A DNA stretch of 11,779 nucleotides from VBCK01 sp036270655 (GTDB lineage: Bacteria; Pseudomonadota; Gammaproteobacteria; Burkholderiales; Burkholderiaceae_F): positions 1 through 11,779 of the forward strand of contig DATBCD010000055.1 in assembly GCA_036270655.1 (NCBI GenBank), written 5' to 3'. The translations under genes and the position numbers were made by a program. Below the pieces are notes generated by a model. That model did no database searches. It was not told the origin of the DNA and saw only the letters and a list, made by a program, of their open reading frames with translations. This document shows, piece by piece, positions 6,153 through 11,779 of this stretch. How positions within the stretch are numbered: the stretch's first letter is position 1; every line of letters begins with the position of its first letter.

Positions 6153-9106
6153 ACGACAACAACCGCAAGGGCCCCTCCTCCGCGGCTGGCGCCGCTACGG
6201 AGGGCAAGCCCTCCGTAGCGCGCCTGCCCTCCGAAGCGCGAAGCGCGAAGGAGGGAAGCGCGAAGGAGGAGTACCCGCTGAATCTTCCGCAGACCGCCTT
6301 TCCGATGCGCGGCGACCTGCCCAAGCGCGAACCGCAATGGGTCAAGGAATGGGACGAGCGCAAGGTCTACGCGGCGATCCGCGCCGCGCGCAAGGGCGCC
6401 CCGCGCTTCATCCTGCACGACGGACCGCCGTATGCCAACAGCGAGATCCACCTGGGCACGGCGGTCAACAAGATCCTGAAGGACATCGTCGTCAAGTCCA
6501 GGTCGTTCGCCGGTTTTGATGCCGTGTACGTGCCGGGCTGGGACTGCCACGGCATGCCGATCGAGATTCACATCGAAAAGCAGTTCGGCAAGAATCTGCC
6601 GCGCGCCGAGGTGCAGGAGCGGGCCCGCGCGCATGCGACCGCGCAGATCGCGCTGCAGATGAAGGGCTTCAAGCGCCTGGGCGTGCTGGGCGATTGGGAC
6701 AATCCGTACCGGACGATGACTTTCAAGGCCGAGGCCGACGAGATCCGCACCCTCGGCCGCGTGATGGAGCGCGGCTTCGTGTACCGGGGCCTGAAGCCGG
6801 TCAACTGGTGCTTCGATTGCGGCTCGGCGCTGGCCGAGGCCGAGGTCGAATACGCGGACCGCAACTCGCCCGCGATCGACGTGGCCTTTCCGCTGGCCGC
6901 CGGCGAGTACCCCCGGGTGGCCGCGGTGTTCGGCGTGGTGGGCTTCGACAAGCCCGTTTTTACCGCGATCTGGACCACGACCCCGTGGACCATTCCGGCC
7001 AACCAGGCGCTGAATTTCCACCCGGAGCTCGCCTACTCGCTGGTCGACTGCGGCGACCGGCTGCTGATCCTGGCCGAAGCGCTGGTCGAGACGTGCCTGA
7101 AGCGCTACGGCCTGCAAGGGCGGATCATCGCGACCGCGCGCGGTGTCGATTTCGACCGCGTCAAATTCGAGCACCCGCTGGCCAGTCAGGACCCGGGCTA
7201 CCGGCGGTTCTCGCCGGTGATGCTCGGCAGCTACGTGAGCGCCGAGGACGGCACCGGCATCGTGCATTCGGCCCCGGCCTACGGCATGGACGACTTCAAC
7301 TCGGCCAAGCATTACGGGTTGAGCGACGAGGATATCCTGAATCCGGTGCAGGGCGACGGCGTCTACGCGGCCGATCTGCCGCTGTTCGGCGGCCTGAAGA
7401 TCTGGGATGCCAATCCGAAGATCGTCGATGCGCTGCGCAAGGCCGGCAATCTGCTGCATGCAACCACACTGGTCCACAGCACGATGCACTGCTGGCGCCA
7501 CAAGACGCCCCTGATCTATCGGGCCGCCTCGCAGTGGTTTATCCGGATGGACGGGGCCACCGCCGATACGCGCGGCGTGATGCAGACCGAGACCGTCGGC
7601 GAGACGCTGCGCCAGACCGCGCTGCGAGCGGTCGAAGCGACCGCCTTTTATCCGGGCTGGGGCAAGGCGCGGCTGCACGCGATGATCGCCAACCGCCCCG
7701 ACTGGTGCATCTCGCGCCAGCGCAACTGGGGCGTGCCGCTGCCCTTCTTCCTGCACCGGGGCAGCGGAGAGCTGCATCCGCGCACCCTGGAGCTGCTGGA
7801 GCGCGCCGCCCAGCTGGTCGAGCAAGGAGGCGTCGAGGCCTGGTCGCGCGCGCGCGCCGAGGACCTGCTCGGCCCCGAGGAGGCGGCGCAGTACGACAAG
7901 ATCAACGACATCCTGGACGTCTGGTTCGATTCGGGTTCCACCCACCGCACGGTGATGCGCGGCTCGCACGCCGCCCAGCTCGGCTATCCGGCCGACCTGT
8001 ACCTGGAGGGCTCGGACCAGCACCGCGGCTGGTTTCATTCCTCGCTGCTGATCGGCGCGGCCATCGACGGCCGCGCCCCGTATCAGGCGCTGCTCACGCA
8101 CGGCTTCACGGTCGACGCCCAGGGGCGCAAGATGAGCAAGAGCCTGGGCAACGGGATCGATCCGCAGCAGCTCGCCTCGGAAATGGGCGCCGAGATCATC
8201 CGGCTGTGGGTTGCGGCGACCGACTATTCGGGCGAGATGTCGATCGGCGACGAGATCCTGAAGCGCGTGGTCGAGGGCTATCGCCGCATCCGCAACACGC
8301 TGCGCTTCCTGCTCGCCAATACCAGCGACTTCGACCCGGCGCAACATTCGGTCCCGGTCGCGCAGATGGTGGAGATCGACCGCTATGCGGTCGCGCTGAC
8401 GGCCCAGTTCCAAGCCGAGGCGCTCGCGCATTACGAGCGCTACGAGTTCCACCCGGTGGTCGCCAAGCTGCAGACGTTCTGCTCGGAAGACCTGGGATCG
8501 TTCTACCTCGATGTGCTGAAGGATCGCCTGTACACGACCGGCGCGGCATCGCGACCGCGCCGGTCGGCCCAGACCGCTCTGTGGCACATCCTGAACAGCC
8601 TGCTGCGGTTGATGGCGCCGTTTCTGTCCTTTACCGCCGAGGAGGCTTACAAGGTGTTCGTACGCGACCGCGAGGCGACGATCTTTACCGAGCTTTATCA
8701 CGAGCTGCCTCCCGTTGCCGGCCACGAGGCCCTGCTGTCCAAGTGGGCCCGGATCCGCGAGTGGCGCGTCGACCTGCTCAAGCAGATCGAGGTGATGCGC
8801 GAGGCGGGCCGCCTGGGCTCATCGCTGCAGGCCGAGATCGACGTATACGCGAGCGGCGATCGCTATGCGATGCTGGCCACGCTCGGCGACGAGCTCCGAT
8901 TCGTGACCATCACGAGTCGCGCGACGCTGCACCGGGTCGATCAGGAGTCCGCGCACCGGATCGAGGTGGTGCCCAGCGCGCACGTGAAGTGCGAGCGGTG
9001 CTGGCACTACCGCCCCGACGTCGGCATCGATCCGGGGCATCCGGGCATCTGCGGCCGCTGTGTCGGCAACCTGTTCGGCCCCGGCGAGCCACGGGAGTTC
9101 GCCTGA
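6149..9106 (+). CDS. ileS: Isoleucyl-tRNA synthetase with repeat-derived N-terminal insert
   Basis: A 985-residue class Ia synthetase that charges tRNA-Ile and edits misactivated valine. The usual N-terminal motif LNLPQTAFPMRGDLPKREP starts at residue 44. The HIGH signature appears as HLGT (101-104), followed by GWDCHGMPIE. The CP1 editing region includes TTTPWTIPANQALNFHP, the catalytic loop has KMSKS (661-665), and a C-terminal zinc site is formed by C948, C951, C968 and C971. Start is GTG 6149, overlapping the ribF stop by 4 bp. No other ATG, GTG or TTG start lies between it and the conserved N-terminus, so residues 9-40 must be translated. Those residues come from a palindromic repeat, the same element found in purN. 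Normally this N-terminus has fewer than ten residues before LNLP. The stop overlaps the lspA ATG by one base (TGATG). Confidence 0.97.
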   Translation: MNDNNRKGPSSAAGAATEGKPSVARLPSEARSAKEGSAKEEYPLNLPQTAFPMRGDLPKREPQWVKEWDERKVYAAIRAARKGAPRFILHDGPPYANSEIHLGTAVNKILKDIVVKSRSFAGFDAVYVPGWDCHGMPIEIHIEKQFGKNLPRAEVQERARAHATAQIALQMKGFKRLGVLGDWDNPYRTMTFKAEADEIRTLGRVMERGFVYRGLKPVNWCFDCGSALAEAEVEYADRNSPAIDVAFPLAAGEYPRVAAVFGVVGFDKPVFTAIWTTTPWTIPANQALNFHPELAYSLVDCGDRLLILAEALVETCLKRYGLQGRIIATARGVDFDRVKFEHPLASQDPGYRRFSPVMLGSYVSAEDGTGIVHSAPAYGMDDFNSAKHYGLSDEDILNPVQGDGVYAADLPLFGGLKIWDANPKIVDALRKAGNLLHATTLVHSTMHCWRHKTPLIYRAASQWFIRMDGATADTRGVMQTETVGETLRQTALRAVEATAFYPGWGKARLHAMIANRPDWCISRQRNWGVPLPFFLHRGSGELHPRTLELLERAAQLVEQGGVEAWSRARAEDLLGPEEAAQYDKINDILDVWFDSGSTHRTVMRGSHAAQLGYPADLYLEGSDQHRGWFHSSLLIGAAIDGRAPYQALLTHGFTVDAQGRKMSKSLGNGIDPQQLASEMGAEIIRLWVAATDYSGEMSIGDEILKRVVEGYRRIRNTLRFLLANTSDFDPAQHSVPVAQMVEIDRYAVALTAQFQAEALAHYERYEFHPVVAKLQTFCSEDLGSFYLDVLKDRLYTTGAASRPRRSAQTALWHILNSLLRLMAPFLSFTAEEAYKVFVRDREATIFTELYHELPPVAGHEALLSKWARIREWRVDLLKQIEVMREAGRLGSSLQAEIDVYASGDRYAMLATLGDELRFVTITSRATLHRVDQESAHRIEVVPSAHVKCERCWHYRPDVGIDPGHPGICGRCVGNLFGPGEPREFA
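6173..6270 (+). repeat. Palindromic element inserted in ileS, copy 2
   Basis: The left end CCCTCCTCCGCG (6173-6184) pairs with CGCGAAGGAGGG (6244-6255) with one mismatch. Relative to the purN copy this one carries an 18-bp internal duplication and a 15-bp duplication of its right end (6256-6270), both multiples of three. A perfect 13-bp stem, CGCTACGGAGGGC (6193-6205) with its complement at 6208-6220, lies about 45 nt after the start codon. It encodes PSSAAGAATEG followed by PSEARSAKEG, in the same frame as in purN. Confidence 0.88.
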
Positions 9107-9606
9107 TGGCGGCTTATGGAACGGGTGTGTGGAGCCAGCGCCTGCTGCCCTGGATCGGGGTCGCGCTTCTGATCGTCACCGCCGACCAGTTCAGCAAGAT
9201 CGTGATCGAGAAGGCGTTCCGGCTGGGCGACGTGCGGCCGGTCACCAGTTATTTCAGCCTGGTGCTGGCGCACAACCGCGGTGTGGCGTTTTCGATGTTC
9301 GACGGCGGACCCAGCTGGGAGGCGCGCGTGGTCACCGCGGTGGCGATCGCCGCCTGCCTGTTCATCCTGTACTTGTTGTCGCGCCACGGCACGCAGCGCC
9401 TGTTCTCGTGGGCGCTGGCGCTGATCCTGGGCGGGGCGCTCGGCAACGTGCTGGACCGGCTGCTGCACGGGCACGTGATCGATTTCCTGCTGTTTCATTA
9501 CCGCCAGTGGGAATTTCCGGCGTTCAATGTCGCCGACAGCGCGATCACGGTCGGCGCCGTGATGCTGATCGTGGACGAGCTGCTGCGCGTGCGGCGCTCG
9601 GGCTGA
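9106..9606 (+). CDS. lspA: Lipoprotein signal peptidase (signal peptidase II)
   Basis: A 166-residue inner-membrane aspartic protease that removes the signal peptide of diacylglyceryl-modified prolipoproteins and is the target of globomycin in this family. Four transmembrane helices are visible: about 13-30, 72-95, 101-119 and 139-158. The motif TADQFSK follows the first helix, then NRGVAFSMF. The two catalytic aspartates are in GNVLDR and FNVADS. The ATG at 9106 shares its A with the ileS stop codon, which indicates translational coupling, and the ileS-lspA pairing is common in proteobacteria. The length is typical of the family. Confidence 0.96.
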   Translation: MAAYGTGVWSQRLLPWIGVALLIVTADQFSKIVIEKAFRLGDVRPVTSYFSLVLAHNRGVAFSMFDGGPSWEARVVTAVAIAACLFILYLLSRHGTQRLFSWALALILGGALGNVLDRLLHGHVIDFLLFHYRQWEFPAFNVADSAITVGAVMLIVDELLRVRRSG

Positions 9607-9645
9607 GATCCGGTGAACCACCGCCTCCCCCTCACCCCTTGCCCG

Positions 9646-9661
9646 TCTCCCCCAGGGGAGA
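9646..9661. repeat. Short hairpin between lspA and coaBC
   Basis: TCTCCCC and GGGGAGA form a 7-bp perfect stem around CA. It looks like a worn relative of the CCCTCTCCCGC hairpins at 264, 10924 and 11076. It lies in the 79-bp gap, about 25 bp before the coaBC ATG. No T run follows, so it is not a convincing terminator. Confidence 0.5.
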
Positions 9662-9685
9662 GACATTCCCCGAAGGCTCGGTAGG

Positions 9686-10894
9686 ATGGATCTGCGGGAC
9701 CGCAAGATTCTTCTGGGAATTACCGGGGGCGTGGCCGCCTACAAGGCCTGCGAGCTGGCGCGCCGCCTGCAGGACCAGGGCGCGCAGGTGCAGGCTGTCC
9801 TGACGCACGGAGCCTTGCACTTCGTCACGCCCACGATGCTGCAGGCGCTGACCGGCAGGCCGGCCTACGTGGAGCTGTGGGACGAGCGCCTGGATCAGGC
9901 CATGGGGCACATCGTGCTGTCGCGCGATGCCGATGCGCTGCTGGTGGCGCCGGCCACCGCCCATTTCATCGCCAAGCTGGCGCACGGCCTGTGCGACGAC
10001 CTGCTGTCCTCGGTGGCAGTGGCGCGGCCGCGCGAGCGCTGCCTGCTGCTGGTGGCGCCCGCGATGAACGTCGAGATGTGGGAGCACCCGGCCACCCGGC
10101 GCAATGTGCGCACCATCGAGGCCGACGGCGCGCTGATCCTGGGGCCGGCCAGCGGCGACCAGGCCTGCGGCGAGGTCGGCAGCGGCCGCCTGCTGGAGCC
10201 GCTGGAGATCGTCGAGGACGTGATCGCCGCGTTCCAGCCCAAGTGCCTGCAGGGCCGGCGCGTGCTGGTGACCGCGGGGCCGACCTTCGAGGCGATCGAC
10301 CCGGTGCGCGGGCTCACCAACCGCTCTTCGGGCAAGATGGGCTATGCGATCGCGCGCGCGGCGCGCGAAGCCGGCGCCGAAGTCACGCTGGTCAGCGGCC
10401 CGACCGCGCTGGCCGCGCCGCGCGGCGTGCAGCGGCTCGACGTGACCAGCGCCCGCCAGATGCGCGAGGCGGTGATGGCCCGGGCTCGCGACGTGCACGT
10501 GTTCGTGGCCGTGGCCGCGGTCGCCGACTGGCGGGCCGAGCACCCCAGCACCGGCAAGATGAAGAAGTCGAACCCGCCCGAGCCCGTGACGATCCGATTC
10601 GTGCCCAACCCCGACATCCTGGCCGAGGTGGCCGCGCTGCCATCGCCGCCGTTTTGCGTCGGCTTCGCGGCCGAGAGCGAGGGGCTGATCGAGCACGCCC
10701 GGGCCAAGCTGACCGCGAAGAAGCTGCCGCTGATCATCGCCAACCGGGCACAGGACGCCATCGGCGCCGACGACTCCGAGCTGATCCTGGTCGACGAGCA
10801 CGCCAGCGTGACGCTGCCGCGCGCGGGCAAGCTGGAACAGGCGCGCCGGATCGTGGCGGAGATCTCCGCGCGATTGCCGGTTGCTGGGAAGTGA
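9686..10894 (+). CDS. coaBC: Bifunctional phosphopantothenoylcysteine decarboxylase / phosphopantothenate-cysteine ligase
   Basis: A 402-residue FMN-dependent enzyme. The C-terminal CoaB half joins cysteine to 4'-phosphopantothenate with CTP, and the N-terminal CoaC half decarboxylates the product to 4'-phosphopantetheine, on the way to coenzyme A. CoaC signatures are GITGGVAAYKA (11-21), the active-site histidine H75 in GHIVLSRDAD, PAMNVEMW (125-132) and C161 in QACGEVGSGRL. CoaB signatures are TAGPTFEAIDPVR (196-208), TNRSSGKMGYA (211-221) and the lysine cluster GKMKKS (290-295). All catalytic positions match the E. coli protein. The start ATG 9686 has GAAGG at a spacing of 9 nt. The 79-bp separation from lspA allows cotranscription. 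Confidence 0.97.
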   Translation: MDLRDRKILLGITGGVAAYKACELARRLQDQGAQVQAVLTHGALHFVTPTMLQALTGRPAYVELWDERLDQAMGHIVLSRDADALLVAPATAHFIAKLAHGLCDDLLSSVAVARPRERCLLLVAPAMNVEMWEHPATRRNVRTIEADGALILGPASGDQACGEVGSGRLLEPLEIVEDVIAAFQPKCLQGRRVLVTAGPTFEAIDPVRGLTNRSSGKMGYAIARAAREAGAEVTLVSGPTALAAPRGVQRLDVTSARQMREAVMARARDVHVFVAVAAVADWRAEHPSTGKMKKSNPPEPVTIRFVPNPDILAEVAALPSPPFCVGFAAESEGLIEHARAKLTAKKLPLIIANRAQDAIGADDSELILVDEHASVTLPRAGKLEQARRIVAEISARLPVAGK

Positions 10895-10923
10895 GAGCGT
10901 TCAGCTCGCTGCCCTCTCCCCCA

Positions 10924-10949
10924 CCCCTCTCCCGCAAGCGGGAGAGGGG
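10924..10949. repeat. Perfect REP-like hairpin after coaBC
   Basis: CCCCTCTCCCGC (10924-10935) and its exact complement (10938-10949) form a 12-bp stem around AA. It is the reverse-complement form of the hairpin at 264-287. It starts 30 bp past the coaBC stop codon and may slow or partly end transcription, although no T run follows. Its right arm (AGAGGGG) is the beginning of every unit in the adjoining tandem array. Confidence 0.8.
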
Positions 10950-11050
10950 AGTCACTCCTCCTCCCTGTCTCCAACAACAGCATCAGAGGGGTGTCACTTC
11001 TCCCTCTCTCCAACAGCATCAGAGGGGAGTCACTTCTCCCTCTCTCTCAC
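10943..11050. repeat. Tandem array of 36-42 bp units between coaBC and dut
   Basis: Three units start with AGAGGGG(A/T)GTCACT at 10943 (42 bp), 10985 (36 bp) and 11021 (30 bp, truncated). The first two end in CAACAGCATC or a near copy. They differ by indels of 3 bp, so the frame that leads into dut stays open across the whole array. The units start with the right arm of the preceding hairpin, suggesting that the array grew from it. No unique spacers are present, so it is not a CRISPR. Confidence 0.8.
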
Positions 11051-11075
11051 GGCGGTGGGGCAGCAGGCAACTTCT

Positions 11076-11102
11076 CCCCTCTCCCGCTTCGCGGGAGAGG
11101 GG
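11076..11102. repeat. Perfect REP-like hairpin just before dut
   Basis: CCCCTCTCCCGC (11076-11087) and GCGGGAGAGGGG (11091-11102) form a perfect 12-bp stem around TTC. It ends 18 bp before the dut ATG. It is a third close copy of the hairpin at 264 and 10924. Its position next to the ribosome site could influence dut translation, which is an inference. Confidence 0.8.
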
Positions 11103-11103
11103 C

Positions 11104-11115
11104 GGGGGAGAGGGG
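11104..11115 (+). promoter_or_regulatory. Repeat-derived ribosome binding site of dut
   Basis: GGGGGAGAGGGG ends five bases before the ATG at 11121 and contains GAG and GAGG-like anti-Shine-Dalgarno matches. It is the same GAGAGGGG string that forms the right arm of the repeat hairpins, so dut seems to use a repeat fragment as its ribosome site. This supports starting Dut at 11121 and not further upstream. Confidence 0.65.
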
Positions 11116-11120
11116 CGTCA

Positions 11121-11567
11121 ATGAAACTCGACGTCAAAATCCTGGATGCGCGCCTGCGCGATTCACCGCCCGCTTACGCGACCGCGGGCTCCGCAGGACT
11201 GGATTTGCGCGCCTGCATCGATCAGCCGCTTCGCCTGGAACCGGGCGCCACCGCGCTCGTGCCCAGCGGAATCGCGATCCACCTGGCCGATCCCGGCTAC
11301 GCCGCCGTGGTCCTTCCGCGCTCGGGCCTTGGGCACCGGCACGGCATCGTGCTCGGCAACCTGGTCGGCCTGATCGACTCCGACTATCAAGGTCAGATCA
11401 TGGTTTCGCTGTGGAATCGAAGCGCCGAGGCCTTCGCGATCCAGCCGTTGGACCGCATCGCCCAACTTGTGGTGATCGCCGTCGTCCAGGTGGCGCCCAA
11501 CCTGGTCGAGTCGTTCGAACTCAGCGATCGCGGGGCCGGCGGCTTCGGCAGTACGGGAGGGCGCTAG
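11121..11567 (+). CDS. dut: Deoxyuridine 5'-triphosphate nucleotidohydrolase (dUTPase)
   Basis: A 148-residue trimeric enzyme that hydrolyses dUTP to dUMP and pyrophosphate, keeping uracil out of DNA and feeding thymidylate synthesis. All five dUTPase motifs are present: SAGLDLRA (24-31), PRSGLGHRHG (66-75), GNLVGLIDSDYQG (79-91) with the catalytic D88, RIAQLV (112-117) and the C-terminal RGAGGFGSTG (137-146), which closes over the active site. The length matches E. coli Dut. The start MKLDVKILDARL is canonical. The same frame is open for 80 codons upstream, but this consists only of repeats and has no family similarity. The coaBC-dut order is common in proteobacteria. The stop codon directly abuts the end of a convergent reading frame. 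Confidence 0.97.
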   Translation: MKLDVKILDARLRDSPPAYATAGSAGLDLRACIDQPLRLEPGATALVPSGIAIHLADPGYAAVVLPRSGLGHRHGIVLGNLVGLIDSDYQGQIMVSLWNRSAEAFAIQPLDRIAQLVVIAVVQVAPNLVESFELSDRGAGGFGSTGGR

Positions 11568-11777
11568 TCAAACCTCGGCAACGCTGCTGGGCAAAGGCAG
11601 GTCCAGCGGTTTCATCGTGCCTTCGCGACCGCCGGCCGCCCCTGGGTCGAAGCCCGGCATCCACGTGTTCACGTCCGGCGGGACCTCGTCGGCAGCCAAG
11701 ACCGGCGGCGCTTCGCCGCGGTCACGCAGGCGCTCCGGTTGCATCGTTTCGGCGCCATGCCGCCCAAAAAACCCCAT
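11568..11777 (-). CDS. Small unidentified reading frame at window edge (possibly partial)
   Basis: A 69-codon frame from ATG 11777 to TGA 11570-11568, convergent with dut and with no bases between the two stop codons. Only two bases lie upstream in the window, so it could instead be the C-terminal end of a longer gene. The product is Pro- and Gly-rich with acidic patches (EAPPVLAADEVPPDV) and ends in KPLDLPLPSSVAEV. No signal peptide, membrane segment or motif is recognised. The central part, WMPGFDPGAAGG, resembles the translation of a common GGATGCCCGGG-type palindromic repeat, so the frame may be partly repeat-derived. I do not recognise the gene. Confidence 0.4.
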   Translation of the reverse strand: MGFFGRHGAETMQPERLRDRGEAPPVLAADEVPPDVNTWMPGFDPGAAGGREGTMKPLDLPLPSSVAEV

Positions 11778-11779
11778 CG

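Noticed and set aside
6014..8725. Very long antisense reading frame (about 900 codons) opposite ribF and ileS
   Set aside because: High-GC codon usage leaves the antisense frame open. Its translation is Arg/Gln/His-rich without motifs, while the plus strand encodes an unmistakable IleS.
6694..9105. Plus-strand frame of several hundred codons running in front of lspA without a stop
   Set aside because: It is the shadow frame of ileS. LspA homology begins at MAAYGTGVW, at the ATG 9106 that overlaps the ileS stop.
10881..11120. Longer Dut starting at TTG 10881
   Set aside because: The additional 80 residues are repeat translation with no dUTPase similarity, and a good ribosome site precedes ATG 11121. 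Kept only as a finding to test.

Overview
The window is GC-rich chromosomal DNA. Gene content and order are those of the core of a betaproteobacterium, most likely of the order Burkholderiales. The evidence is the ribF-ileS-lspA-coaBC-dut gene string, a divergently transcribed purN followed by an RsmB/NOP-type RNA methyltransferase, and protein motifs close to those of Burkholderia and Ralstonia relatives. No rRNA, tRNA, CRISPR array, intact insertion sequence or prophage was seen.

Layout. Positions 1-308 hold no convincing gene. They contain a 42-bp tandem array and then a separate perfect hairpin of the CCCTCTCCCGC type. Positions 309-5060 are four minus-strand genes, in transcription order purN (GAR transformylase), an RsmB/NOP-family rRNA methyltransferase, an MscS-type mechanosensitive channel and a membrane fatty-acid desaturase. 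The first three are packed with a 1-bp gap and a 4-bp TTGA overlap. The desaturase follows after 150 bp. A divergent intergenic region (5061-5216) carries a perfect TATAAT box facing ribF and a TACAAT box facing purN. Positions 5217-11567 are the plus-strand genes ribF, ileS, lspA, coaBC and dut. The first three overlap by 4 and 1 bp. Repeat-bearing gaps of 79 bp and 226 bp precede coaBC and dut. A small minus-strand reading frame, uncertain and at the window edge, converges on dut at 11568.

Function. The plus-strand group is housekeeping: FMN/FAD synthesis, isoleucyl-tRNA charging, lipoprotein signal peptide cleavage, CoA synthesis and dUTP removal. The minus-strand group covers purine synthesis, rRNA modification and membrane or osmotic adaptation.

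Most unusual content. (1) The same palindromic element of about 65 bp, with 12-bp terminal inverted repeats, lies inside the coding sequences of both purN and ileS, in the same orientation and frame. It adds an Ala/Glu/Lys/Arg-rich peptide to two essential-type enzymes, comparable in style to the Rickettsia palindromic elements. (2) A second repeat family, based on a CTCCCGC hairpin, has expanded into tandem arrays at both ends of the window and appears to supply the ribosome binding site of dut. (3) The desaturase has a C-terminal extension of about 120 residues that resembles the end of ISL3/IS204-type transposases. I found no complete new multi-gene system. The repeat biology is the part most likely to be undescribed.
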